A DNA stretch of 10,881 bases from DATFBY01 sp035253585 (GCA_035253585.1 DATFBY010000066.1:1-10881), one strand, 5' to 3'; shown: positions 1 to 7,098, counted from the first letter of the stretch. A program made the numbers and translations. Notes: generated by a model from the letters alone, not told the origin.

Positions 1-312
1 TATGCAATCCTCCATCGTCGTTCCTTCGAGCGGAACGAACGGGACGACGTCGGCGGCACCCATCCGCGGATGCTCACCCTGATGCGTCGTGAGATCGATT
101 CTGGCGCGCGCTTCCCGAATGCCGGCGAATGCGGCGTCGACCACCCGGTCGGCCGGCGCGACGAACGTGATCACGGTGCGATTGTGTGATCCGTCGGACG
201 AGACGTCGAGTACCGCCGCCCCCTCGACCGAGGCAATGGCATCGCGTATCGCCTGCACGACGTCGAGACGTCGGCCCTCGGAGAAGTTCGGAACGCACTC
301 CACGAGCTTCAT
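1..312 (-). CDS. ftcD: Glutamate formimidoyltransferase, N-terminal part (cut by left window edge)
   Basis: This enzyme transfers the formimino group of N-formimidoyl-glutamate to tetrahydrofolate in cytoplasmic histidine breakdown. The first 104 codons are present, read from an ATG at 312-310, and the frame stays open to the left edge. The protein opens with MKLVECVPNFSEGR, the hallmark start of the family, and has HQGEHPRMGA at residues 77-86. His81 aligns with the catalytic His82 of the mammalian formiminotransferase domain. The phosphatase gene ends 28 nt upstream on the same strand, so the two are probably co-transcribed. Only a weak purine-rich stretch precedes the start. The fragment cannot show whether a cyclodeaminase domain is fused at the C-terminus. 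Family assignment is firm because the N-terminus is nearly diagnostic. Confidence 0.93.
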   Translation of the reverse strand, partial: MKLVECVPNFSEGRRLDVVQAIRDAIASVEGAAVLDVSSDGSHNRTVITFVAPADRVVDAAFAGIREARARIDLTTHQGEHPRMGAADVVPFVPLEGTTMEDCI

Positions 313-340
313 GGTGTCTCGTCTCGGAATGAGTAGACGT

Positions 341-1129
341 CTAGGTATCGAGTACTTTGAGCAGCCAGCTGTGCATCGCCGGGTTGCCGGCGACGATCGA
401 AGACGCGGTGAAGGGAGGGGAGTTGCCGTCGAGGTCCGTGATGATGCCACCGGCTTCGCGCACCAGCAGAGTCCCCGCGGCGAAGTCCCACGGTGAAAGC
501 GACAGCTCCCAGAAGCCATCGAATCGGCCGCACGCGACGCAGGCGAGATCGAGCGCCGCCGAGCCAGGGCGGCGAATTCCGGCCGTCGCCCGCGTTATGG
601 TCTCGAACTGCCGTTGGTAGCGCGGCAACGCACCGACGTTCTTGAACGGAAAGCCCGTGCCGATGAGCGAGCGGGATGGCTCGTCGATGTGCGAGACACG
701 AATGGGCTCGCCGTTCCGCCTCGCTCCGTCGTTCACGATTGCGGTGTACGTGTCATCGAGGGGAACATCGACGATCACGCCGGCCGCCAGCGCGCCGTCC
801 ACCAGCACGCCGATGGACACCGCGTACGCGGGAAACCCGTGCAGAAAGTTCGTCGTGCCGTCGAGCGGATCGGCAATGAACGTCACGCCGTCGCTCACCG
901 CCGCGTCGGGCGAGATCTCTTCGCCAACGACGACCGCGTCAGGCAGGTCGCGCGCGATGCGCTCGCGAATGCTGTGCTCGGCGGCGGTGTCGACGTCGCT
1001 TACGAAGTCCGCCTGACTCTTCACCCGCCACTCGAGGCTGGTCGCTTCAGTCGCGCGCGCGCGAATGATCTCCGCCGCGGCATGCGCCGCATTCACGGCG
1101 ATGTCGAGCAGATGCGTGCGCTCGCGCAT
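341..1129 (-). CDS. Inositol monophosphatase family protein
   Basis: This is a Mg2+-dependent phosphatase of the IMPase/SuhB/FBPase fold, usually acting on inositol-1-phosphate or a related sugar or nucleotide phosphate. All metal-site motifs are visible: GEE at residues 69-71, DPLDGTTNF at 87-95 and WDFAAG at 214-219, whose Asp215 is the third acidic ligand. The length of 262 aa is normal. I chose the ATG at 1129 because it gives a typical family N-terminus (MRERTHLLDIAVNAAHAAAE). The frame is open further, with an ATG at 1159 and a GTG at 1177, but the longest form would overlap the divergent trpS start. It probably shares a transcript with the downstream formimidoyltransferase. Substrate cannot be told from sequence: histidinol-phosphate phosphatase activity is also known in this superfamily, and neighbouring ftcD belongs to histidine breakdown rather than synthesis. 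Confidence 0.92.
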   Translation of the reverse strand: MRERTHLLDIAVNAAHAAAEIIRARATEATSLEWRVKSQADFVSDVDTAAEHSIRERIARDLPDAVVVGEEISPDAAVSDGVTFIADPLDGTTNFLHGFPAYAVSIGVLVDGALAAGVIVDVPLDDTYTAIVNDGARRNGEPIRVSHIDEPSRSLIGTGFPFKNVGALPRYQRQFETITRATAGIRRPGSAALDLACVACGRFDGFWELSLSPWDFAAGTLLVREAGGIITDLDGNSPPFTASSIVAGNPAMHSWLLKVLDT

Positions 1130-1170
1130 CGTTGCTTGCGACGCGGAAGAGGGGCTCATACGTTTTTCGG

Positions 1171-2151
1171 ATGCCACGAGTATTCAGCGGAATTCAGCCG
1201 AGTGGCGAGCTCCACATCGGAAACTATCTCGGCGCGGTGAAGAACTGGGTGCAGCTCCAGCACCAGTACGACTGCATCATCTGCGTCGTCGACTATCACG
1301 CCATCACGGTGCCGTACGAGCCCGAGGACCTGCGTCGACGCACGTTCGACATGGCCCTTTCGCTGCTGGCCGCCGGTCTCGATCCGAACAAATGTACTGT
1401 GTTCGTGCAGTCGATGGTGCCCGAACATACGGAGCTGGCGTGGATCTTCAACGCCATCACGCCGCTCGGCGAGCTCGAGCGGCAGACACAGTTCAAGGAG
1501 AAATCGCAGCGACAGGAGAGCGTACCGGCGGGAATACTCAACTATCCGGTGCTCCAGGCAGCCGACATCCTTCTGTATCGTGCCGATCTGGTTCCGGTGG
1601 GGGAGGATCAGGTCCAACATCTGGAGCTGTCGCGCGAGATCTCGCGTCGGTGGAATGCACGCTTCGCTCCGGACCACCCCTACTTTCCCGAGCCGAAGCC
1701 GCTGCTCACCGCGACGCGCCGGGTGATGGGACTGGACGGTCAAGCCAAGATGTCGAAGTCGCTCGGCAATACGGTGGGGTTGCTCGAGTCTAGAGAGCAG
1801 ATCTGGGAGAAGCTTCGTCCGGCGGTGACCGATCCTGCTCGCGTGCGGCGGACCGATCCCGGCACGCCGGAAATTTGCAACATCTTTCACCTGCACAAGG
1901 CGTTCAGTCCTGAAAACGTCGTCGAGCATGTGGCGGTGCAGTGTCGCACCGCGGGTTGGGGCTGTATCGAGTGCAAGAAGGTGCTCTTCGAGCACATGAT
2001 GCGAGAGCTCGACCCGATCCGCGATCGGGCAATGGAGCTACGCGCGAGACCAGAGCAGGTGCGCGAAGCGCTCAGTGCTGGCGCCGAGCGCTGTCGGACG
2101 ATCGCGCGGGAAACGATGCGCGAAGTCAAGGAGCGGATGGGCATAGCCTGA
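1171..2151 (+). CDS. trpS: Tryptophanyl-tRNA synthetase
   Basis: This class I aminoacyl-tRNA synthetase charges tRNA-Trp in the cytoplasm. The protein has 326 aa, normal for bacterial TrpRS. The HIGH-type motif lies in PSGELHIGNY (residues 8-17) and the KMSKS loop in AKMSKSLGN. I chose the ATG at 1171 because MPRVFSGIQPSG matches the usual family start; a TTG at 1132 would add 13 unconserved residues. A purine-rich GGAAGAGGGG lies at 1145-1154, rather far upstream. Cysteines at residues 236, 258, 265 and 268 (C-x21-C-x6-C-x2-C) resemble the four cysteines that bind a [4Fe-4S] cluster in Thermotoga maritima TrpRS. It is divergent from the phosphatase gene with about 41 nt between starts, so both promoters must be compact or lie inside the opposing gene. 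Confidence 0.96.
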   Translation: MPRVFSGIQPSGELHIGNYLGAVKNWVQLQHQYDCIICVVDYHAITVPYEPEDLRRRTFDMALSLLAAGLDPNKCTVFVQSMVPEHTELAWIFNAITPLGELERQTQFKEKSQRQESVPAGILNYPVLQAADILLYRADLVPVGEDQVQHLELSREISRRWNARFAPDHPYFPEPKPLLTATRRVMGLDGQAKMSKSLGNTVGLLESREQIWEKLRPAVTDPARVRRTDPGTPEICNIFHLHKAFSPENVVEHVAVQCRTAGWGCIECKKVLFEHMMRELDPIRDRAMELRARPEQVREALSAGAERCRTIARETMREVKERMGIA

Positions 2152-2169
2152 CCGGGCAACGACTGACGC

Positions 2170-2200
2170 ATGGGTCTTGCACTGGAGATTGGCGACCCAT
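2170..2200. repeat. Short inverted repeat upstream of the zinc-ribbon gene
   Basis: Perfect 7-bp arms, ATGGGTC (2170-2176) and GACCCAT (2194-2200), enclose a 17-nt loop and end 3 nt before the ribosome binding site of the next gene. It could be an operator-like site or a weak RNA hairpin, but arms this short can occur by chance. It lacks a T-run, so it is not an intrinsic terminator. Confidence 0.25.
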
Positions 2201-2203
2201 ATT

Positions 2204-2208
2204 AGGAG
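2204..2208 (+). promoter_or_regulatory. Ribosome binding site of the zinc-ribbon gene
   Basis: AGGAG stands 5 nt before the ATG at 2214. It is one of the clearest Shine-Dalgarno sequences in the window and fixes the start of the small zinc-ribbon protein, whose reading frame is open far upstream inside trpS. Confidence 0.75.
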
Positions 2209-2213
2209 CCAAC

Positions 2214-2489
2214 ATGGCCGACGACGCGCGCGCAAAGGACCGTGGCCCGGAGGGACTGCTTACCCTCGTGTGCCTGACGTGCGGCAACGAGAAGTTTTTT
2301 GCCGACGCCGTCCCGGATCGCGTGACGTGCGAGAAGTGCGGCGGGACGACCTTCCGAAACTTCTTCACTCCCACCGAGCCTGACGAGGCGACGCTGTCGC
2401 ATCTCGAGGAGACGCGGCGAAGCGTTGCGCTCGATGCAGAATCGCCGGACATCACACCGGATGACCTGCGCGATCTGAACAACCCGTAA
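2214..2489 (+). CDS. Small zinc-ribbon protein of unknown function
   Basis: This is a 91-aa acidic protein with one zinc ribbon: Cys20-x2-Cys23 and Cys39-x2-Cys42, inside CLTCGNEKFF and CEKCGGTTFRN. The rest, residues 52-91, is rich in Asp and Glu (TEPDEATLSHLEE, ITPDDLRDLNNP) and probably helical or flexible. The start is fixed by the AGGAG at 2204-2208; the frame upstream belongs to the trpS shadow. It lies 62 nt after trpS on the same strand and may share its transcript. I do not recognise a named family. Zinc ribbons of this kind often bind nucleic acid or another protein, but nothing here shows which. That the gene is real is well supported by the ribosome binding site and the paired CxxC motifs. 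Confidence 0.85.
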   Translation: MADDARAKDRGPEGLLTLVCLTCGNEKFFADAVPDRVTCEKCGGTTFRNFFTPTEPDEATLSHLEETRRSVALDAESPDITPDDLRDLNNP

Positions 2490-2566
2490 CTCTTCACGCC
2501 ACGGACATCATCCTCCCCCTCCCGTCATACACGGCACTGGCTGCAGTCGATGGCGCCGTTCGCATC

Positions 2567-3226
2567 ATGGGCCTCGACCTACGTCTCGACCTGCTTGCCA
2601 AGCTTCTGCTCGCCGTCGTGCTCGGTGGAGTTGTCGGACTCGAGCGCGAGTTGTCAGGCAAGCCGGCCGGTTTGCGCACCAACATCCTGATCTGCCTGGG
2701 CTCCGCGATCCTCATGGATCTGTCGACGCGCATCTCCGTGCTGGCGGATGGCACGCGAGTCGGCGACCCTGCGCGGCTGGCGGCGCAGGTAGTGACAGGG
2801 ATCGGCTTTCTAGGAGCCGGTACGATTCTCCAGGCGCGCGGCGTGGTGGTTGGCCTGACGACGGCGGCGACGATCTGGGTGGTGGCCGCAATCGGGCTGA
2901 CCGTCGGTGCGGGCGCGTACGTGGAGGCGGTGGGCGCGACGCTGTTGGTGGCGGTGGTGCTCGTGGGACTCCGGAAGGCGGAGCGATCGCTGTTGACGCG
3001 CCGGCGGTCGATCTCGGGTACAATCCGAGCGAAGCCCGGGACGAGCTTCGACGAGCTCCGCGACCTCCTCGGAGCCTACGGACTGGACATCCAGAGTCAC
3101 AAGCGCTTCGACCACAACGCCGACACGACCTACGAGGTCCGCCTAACGGGTCCGGCCAAACAGTTCGACGCCGCCGCGATCGGGCTGACGGACAATCCAG
3201 CCATCTTGAGCGTCGCTTTCGAGTGA
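2567..3226 (+). CDS. MgtC/SapB family membrane protein
   Basis: This is a 219-aa inner-membrane protein of the MgtC/SapB family. It has the family's hydrophobic N-terminal domain, roughly residues 8-136, with about five membrane segments. Hallmarks are GGVVGLERELSGKPAGLRTN (residues 20-39), GIGFLGAGTIL (78-88) and GLTTAATIWVVAAIG (96-110). A soluble C-terminal part (about 150-219) resembles the ACT-like regulatory domain of longer MgtC proteins. MgtC itself is linked to growth at low Mg2+ and to survival in macrophages, but most environmental homologues have no defined role. I chose the ATG at 2567 because it places the first helix as in the family; no clear ribosome binding site precedes it. 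It follows the zinc-ribbon gene by 77 nt and is followed by a palindromic repeat element. Confidence 0.92.
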   Translation: MGLDLRLDLLAKLLLAVVLGGVVGLERELSGKPAGLRTNILICLGSAILMDLSTRISVLADGTRVGDPARLAAQVVTGIGFLGAGTILQARGVVVGLTTAATIWVVAAIGLTVGAGAYVEAVGATLLVAVVLVGLRKAERSLLTRRRSISGTIRAKPGTSFDELRDLLGAYGLDIQSHKRFDHNADTTYEVRLTGPAKQFDAAAIGLTDNPAILSVAFE

Positions 3227-3260
3227 CGCAGGAAGCGCGGGGACAGTCCTAACTCGGGGA

Positions 3261-3370
3261 GTGGCATCGAGATTCGAGATTCGAGATTCGAGATTCGGAA
3301 CACCACACCCGACGAGCTCCGAATCCGCCGTTCCGAATCTCGAATCTCGAATCTCGAATCTCGATGCCAC
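3261..3370. repeat. Palindromic GAGATTC repeat element, copy 1
   Basis: Two perfectly complementary 41-nt arms (3261-3301 and 3330-3370) flank a 28-nt centre. Each arm carries four tandem GAGATTC heptamers, or their complement GAATCTC, and is bounded outside by GTGGCATC / GATGCCAC. The centre contains CTCCGAATCCGCCG (3317-3330, the last base lying in the right arm), which is shared with copy 2. RNA from either strand would form a very stable hairpin. There is no T-run, so it is not a classical terminator. It fills most of the gap between the MgtC-family gene and the PilT-family gene and ends 27 nt before the latter's ATG. Confidence 0.97.
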
Positions 3371-3397
3371 CTCCATCTACTTTCCTGCGGATACCTC

Positions 3398-4594
3398 ATG
3401 GAGCGCATCATCAAGGCGGCGGTGGAGCGGGGAGCATCCGATCTCCACATCAAGGCGGGGGACGTCTTCCGTGCGCGCATCGACGGCAAGCTCGTTCCAC
3501 TGTCCAAGCAGACGCTGACGCCCGAGCAAACCAAGGCGATCGCGATGCGGCTGATCCAGAGCGACGAGGATCGGCAGCGCATCGACTCCATCCGCGACTA
3601 CGATTGCTCCTGGGGCATGACGGGGCTCGGCCGCTTTCGCGTGAGCATCCTGCGGCAGCGATCGAGCTTCATGATCGTGATGCGCGTGATCCCGATGAAC
3701 GTGCCCAGCATCGCGCAGCTGAATCTGCCGCCGGTGCTGGCGTCGATTGCCGACGCGGAGCGCGGGATGGTGCTGGTGACCGGCGTCACCGGCTCTGGAA
3801 AGACGAGCACGATCGCGGCGATCATGAACGAGATGAACCAGCGGATGTCGAAGCACATCGTCACGCTGGAGCATCCCATCGAATATCTCCATCGGGACGC
3901 GAACTGCTCGATCACGCAGCGCGAAGTGGGTGTCGACACCGAGAGCTTCAAGCTCGGTCTGCGTGCCGCGCTGCGGCAGGATCCCGACGTCATCCTCATC
4001 GGGGAGATGCGCGACGCGGAGACGGTCGACACGGCGATGAAGGCAGCCGAGACGGGCCATTTGCTGATCTCCACCTTGCATACGCCCGACGCACAGAGCA
4101 CGATTCATCGGGTGATCGCGATGTTCCCGCCGGAGGAGCAGGGGATCGCGCGCATTCGGCTGGCCGAGTCGTTGAACGCGGTGGTGTCGCAGCGGCTGCT
4201 GCCGCGGGCGGACGGGAAAGGTCGAGCGGTGGCGGCGGAAATCATGATCGTCACGCCGCTCATTCGTGATCTCATCGCGGAGCCGTCGCGCATCGGCGAG
4301 ATTCGCGATATGATCGCCGAGGGGCGGGACCAGTATCGAAGTCAGACGTTCGATCAGCATCTGGTGGAGCTGGTGAACTCGGGGACGATCACGTACGAGG
4401 TAGCACGCATGGCATCGACGCGACCGGCTGACTTCGAGCTTCAGATGCGCACGCTCACGGCGAGCAGCCGTCCATCGAAGCAGTTCGCCGCGGTGCTCGA
4501 TCCGGCCAAGAACGGTGAATCGCGGAAGACGGGCGAGATGCCGCAGATCGAAGGGCTGATGGACGACTTTTTCCCGGGACGCAACGACCGGTGA
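3398..4594 (+). CDS. PilT/PilU-type twitching motility ATPase
   Basis: This is a hexameric retraction-type ATPase of type IV pili, acting at the cytoplasmic base of the pilus. The 398-aa protein has an N-terminal PAS-like half (SDLHIKAG at residues 14-21), Walker A GVTGSGKT (129-136), Walker B DPDVILIGEMRD (195-206, catalytic Glu203) and the His box GHLLISTLHT (220-229). PLIRDLIAE (287-295) stands where PilT has AIRNLIRE. The C-terminal part (QTFDQHLVELVNSGTITYE, then ADFELQMR) looks more like PilU or PilT2 than classical PilT, so I give no symbol. The Asp box reads TLEHPIEY (156-163), with His where Asp is usual. The stop overlaps the GTG of the next gene (GTGA), suggesting coupling. No other pilus gene is in the window. 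The start lies 27 nt after repeat copy 1 and has only a poor ribosome binding site. Confidence 0.93.
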   Translation: MERIIKAAVERGASDLHIKAGDVFRARIDGKLVPLSKQTLTPEQTKAIAMRLIQSDEDRQRIDSIRDYDCSWGMTGLGRFRVSILRQRSSFMIVMRVIPMNVPSIAQLNLPPVLASIADAERGMVLVTGVTGSGKTSTIAAIMNEMNQRMSKHIVTLEHPIEYLHRDANCSITQREVGVDTESFKLGLRAALRQDPDVILIGEMRDAETVDTAMKAAETGHLLISTLHTPDAQSTIHRVIAMFPPEEQGIARIRLAESLNAVVSQRLLPRADGKGRAVAAEIMIVTPLIRDLIAEPSRIGEIRDMIAEGRDQYRSQTFDQHLVELVNSGTITYEVARMASTRPADFELQMRTLTASSRPSKQFAAVLDPAKNGESRKTGEMPQIEGLMDDFFPGRNDR

Positions 4595-5493
4595 CACGTG
4601 CCCTCGCCGGCGTGCTCGCGCCGGTGGTGACCACGTTCGATCCAGAATCAGGAGAGCTGGCTCCGGTTCCCTTCCGGGCCAACATCCGCGCCCATGTCGC
4701 GGCGGGACTCTCCGGTGTGGTGGTTGCGGGCTCGACGGGCGAGGCCCCACTTCTCGAGGAAGCGGAGCGCGCACAGTTGGTGGACTGGGCCCGCCCGCTG
4801 CTGCCTGACGATCGCTGGCTCATCGTGGGCGCGGGTGGAGAGTCCACTCGCCTGACTATCGCGCGCGCTCGTCAGGCAGCGGAGCGAGGGGGGGACGCAA
4901 TCCTCGTCGTCGCCCCGCATTACTTCGGGTCGGCGATGACTCCCGAAGCGTTGGCGACGCACTTTCGTCGTGTCGCCGACGAGAGCCCCATTCCGGTCAT
5001 CCTCTACAACATTCCGAAGTACACTCATTTCGCGCTCGATCCCGGGCTGGTGATGGAGCTCTCGCGTCATCAGAACATCATTGGGATCAAGGACAGCGCG
5101 GGTGAGCTGAAGCAGCTCGGCGCATATCTCGAATCGCAGTCGGAGCGCTTCACCGTGCTCACAGGTCACGGGGGGTCATTCTATCCGGCGCTCGAGATGG
5201 GAGCGCGCGGTGGAATTTTGGCCGTCGCACTCTTCGCCGGCCACGTGGCGCAGGAGCTATGCGCGAGCTTTGCGGCCGGCGACAAGCCGCGCGCCGGTCG
5301 CGCCCAGGGACGCCTCACGCCGCTGGCGAAGGAGATCGTCGCGGGCCTCGGCGTTGCCGGAGTGAAGGCGGCGATGGACGCCGTGGGGCTCCAGGGCGGT
5401 TCGGTTCGTCCTCCGCTGCTACCGTTGCGCCCCGCGGCGCTCGAGCGAGTTAGCGAGCTGTTGCGCGAAGCGCACGTCTCGCGCGCCGCCTAA
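4591..5493 (+). CDS. DapA/N-acetylneuraminate lyase superfamily aldolase, substrate uncertain
   Basis: This is a 300-aa class I aldolase with a TIM-barrel fold, of the dihydrodipicolinate synthase / N-acetylneuraminate lyase superfamily. The Schiff-base lysine is Lys167 in IGIKDSAG, the catalytic tyrosine is Tyr139 in YNIP, and the pyruvate-binding loop is GSTGE (residues 47-51). GGSVRPPLLPL near the C-terminus is also typical. Where E. coli DapA has Arg138 (YNVPSRT), which grips aspartate semialdehyde, this protein has Tyr144 (YNIPKYT). I therefore doubt it makes dihydrodipicolinate; 4-hydroxy-2-oxoglutarate or another keto-acid aldolase activity fits as well. It starts with GTG inside the stop of the PilT-family gene and ends 1 nt before the next start, so it sits in a coupled operon. 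Superfamily is certain, substrate is not. Confidence 0.9.
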   Translation: MTRALAGVLAPVVTTFDPESGELAPVPFRANIRAHVAAGLSGVVVAGSTGEAPLLEEAERAQLVDWARPLLPDDRWLIVGAGGESTRLTIARARQAAERGGDAILVVAPHYFGSAMTPEALATHFRRVADESPIPVILYNIPKYTHFALDPGLVMELSRHQNIIGIKDSAGELKQLGAYLESQSERFTVLTGHGGSFYPALEMGARGGILAVALFAGHVAQELCASFAAGDKPRAGRAQGRLTPLAKEIVAGLGVAGVKAAMDAVGLQGGSVRPPLLPLRPAALERVSELLREAHVSRAA

Positions 5494-5494
5494 C

Positions 5495-6604
5495 GTGGCG
5501 GGCGCCGCCGAGGCACGGCGCCACCTGGAGCGGCTGGCCTCTGCTCCGCGTCCAGCCGGCGGTAGCGCCGAGCGCGACGCACGGCAGTACGCCGCCAGTG
5601 TGCTCGTGGCCCACGGCTTTCGCGTTCGAGAGGAGCCCTTTTCGTACTCGGCGTTCCCTGGCCGATTCGCGACGCCGCTGTTTGGTGTCGCGTCGATCCT
5701 GCTGCTCTTTACCGCTGGACATTTCGGTGCGACAGGGCGTCCACGTACCGCGGCGCTGGTCCTCTTCTTCGGCGCCATCGCGTCGGCAGTGATCATCGCC
5801 TGGCTCATCAGGCGGGGTGTCCTTGCTGTGCCCTTCGCGCGGTCGACATCGACGAATCTGGTAGCGGAGCGAGGAAGCCCTGTGGTATGGCTGGTGGCGC
5901 ACCTCGACTCGAAGTCGCAGCCGATTCCAATCGTCGTTCGAGCAATAGGCGTCGTACTGACAATCTTTGCATGGGCAGCGGCGCTTCTGGTGGCGGTGAT
6001 TCACCTTCGGGGAGCTGCCGTGAGCGGGGCATGGCCGGTGATCGCCCTCGTAGGTCTGGTGGCGGGGATACCGGTTGCGCTGAGCGTCGTCGGCGCCAAG
6101 TCGCCGGGTGCGTTGGACAACGCCTCGGGAATGGCGGCGGCGCTCGTGGCAGTATCGGCGCTCGCGCGCGAGATACCGGTCGGCGTGTTGTTCACCAGCG
6201 CCGAGGAGCTCGGACTCGCGGGCGCGCGCGCGTGGGCGCGTGAGCATCGCAGCGGGACTGCCATTAACTTCGATGGCGTCGATGATCACGGCGTCCTGCG
6301 CCTGACATATTCTGGCGCATGTCCGCAAAATCTCGTAGCGCTCCTGCACCAGGCCGCATCGTCGGTGGGGATCGAGGCGAAACCGGCTCGCCTGGTGCCG
6401 GGCGTGCTGGTCGATGGCGTGGCCCTTGCCCAGGCCGGCTGGCAGGTGATCACAGTGAGTCGCGGATCACTGTCGACCGTAGCCCGGATTCATACCCCGA
6501 CCGATAACTTGGACCGACTGACCGGAGAAGGGATCGCCGAAGTTGCCGCCGTCGCCGCGCATGTGGTGGTGGCCCTTACGGCATCGAGCGCGAAAGCCGG
6601 CTGA
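5495..6604 (+). CDS. Membrane-embedded M28 family metallopeptidase
   Basis: This is a 369-aa di-zinc aminopeptidase-like protein of family M28. All expected metal ligands or catalytic residues are present: His136 and Asp138 in AHLDS, Asp208 in GALDNASG, Glu237-Glu238 in SAEELG, Asp260 in NFDG and His333 in IHTPTDN. Unlike secreted M28 enzymes it has no signal peptide. It carries about four hydrophobic membrane segments near residues 57-78, 84-106, 147-170 and 178-200. The last two lie between the first and second metal motifs, so they split the catalytic domain. An even number of crossings keeps all catalytic parts on one side of the membrane. The start is a GTG 1 nt after the aldolase stop, and its own stop overlaps the ATG of the DUF456 gene (TGATG). 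The substrate is unknown. Confidence 0.88.
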   Translation: MAGAAEARRHLERLASAPRPAGGSAERDARQYAASVLVAHGFRVREEPFSYSAFPGRFATPLFGVASILLLFTAGHFGATGRPRTAALVLFFGAIASAVIIAWLIRRGVLAVPFARSTSTNLVAERGSPVVWLVAHLDSKSQPIPIVVRAIGVVLTIFAWAAALLVAVIHLRGAAVSGAWPVIALVGLVAGIPVALSVVGAKSPGALDNASGMAAALVAVSALAREIPVGVLFTSAEELGLAGARAWAREHRSGTAINFDGVDDHGVLRLTYSGACPQNLVALLHQAASSVGIEAKPARLVPGVLVDGVALAQAGWQVITVSRGSLSTVARIHTPTDNLDRLTGEGIAEVAAVAAHVVVALTASSAKAG

Positions 6605-7098
6605 TGGAAGCGTTGCTCCTGATCGGGGCGCTCGTGCTCGGGCTGATCCTCATTCCCCTTGGCCTGCCGGGCACCTGGCTCATGGTCGGAGCCGCGTTGC
6701 TCTACAGCTATCTCGTTCCGAACGGTCCGATCGGTCTTGGCACCTTGATCGTGACGGGCCTGTTGGCTTTGATCGCCGAGGTAATAGAATTCGTTCTGGG
6801 CGGCCGCTACGCGCGGAAGTACGGCGGCTCGCGCCGCGCAGGGTGGGGTGCGATACTTGGCGGTATCGTCGGCGCGATCGTTGGCGTGCCGATCCCGCTG
6901 ATCGGATCGGTCATCGGCGCGTTCGTGGGATCGTTCGTCGGCGCGTGGGTGTTCGAGCGGACGCGTGGCACAGCGACGGGCGCAACCACCAGGGTCGCAA
7001 CCGGGGCTCTGATTGGCCGCGTGGTCGCAACGGGAGTGAAGGTCGCGGTCGGTCTGGTGATCGCGGTCTGGATCACGTTTGCCGTACTGCTCGTGTAG
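6604..7098 (+). CDS. DUF456 family membrane protein
   Basis: This 164-aa, strongly hydrophobic protein matches the DUF456 family, which has no known function. It opens with a long membrane segment ending in LPLG-type turn residues (IPLGLPGTWLM, residues 17-27), has further segments near 44-66, 82-117 and 145-163, and contains the conserved RxARKYGGSRRAGWGA region (68-83). Residues 82-113 are glycine-zipper-like (GGIVGAIVG, then GSVIGAFVGSFVG), suggesting tight helix packing. The ATG at 6604 overlaps the stop of the peptidase gene by one base, so translation is probably coupled. The gas vesicle module starts 51 nt later; that gap holds no obvious promoter or terminator, so read-through into gvpF is possible. 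Confidence 0.87.
   Translation: MEALLLIGALVLGLILIPLGLPGTWLMVGAALLYSYLVPNGPIGLGTLIVTGLLALIAEVIEFVLGGRYARKYGGSRRAGWGAILGGIVGAIVGVPIPLIGSVIGAFVGSFVGAWVFERTRGTATGATTRVATGALIGRVVATGVKVAVGLVIAVWITFAVLLV

Noticed and set aside
89..496. Plus-strand frame across the left end
   Set aside because: It is antisense to the formimidoyltransferase and phosphatase, whose family motifs are clear on the minus strand.
2177..2205. Sigma-70-like promoter TTGCAC, 17 nt, TATTAG before the zinc-ribbon gene
   Set aside because: Each box matches only 4 of 6 bases, and the -10 overlaps the ribosome binding site, so the transcript would start at the ATG.
3261..3370. Intrinsic terminator after the MgtC-family gene
   Set aside because: The hairpin is strong, but no T-run follows either arm and the stem is a repeated element also found in mid-operon.
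3143..3591. Small frames translating the heptamer array into repeated RFEIRDSRF or NLESRISNL peptides
   Set aside because: These arise from the GAGATTC palindrome in various frames and have no independent coding evidence.
3377..4774. A 465-codon open frame on the minus strand opposite the PilT-family gene
   Set aside because: The sense strand encodes an ATPase with all Walker and His boxes; the antisense frame has biased composition and no recognisable domain.
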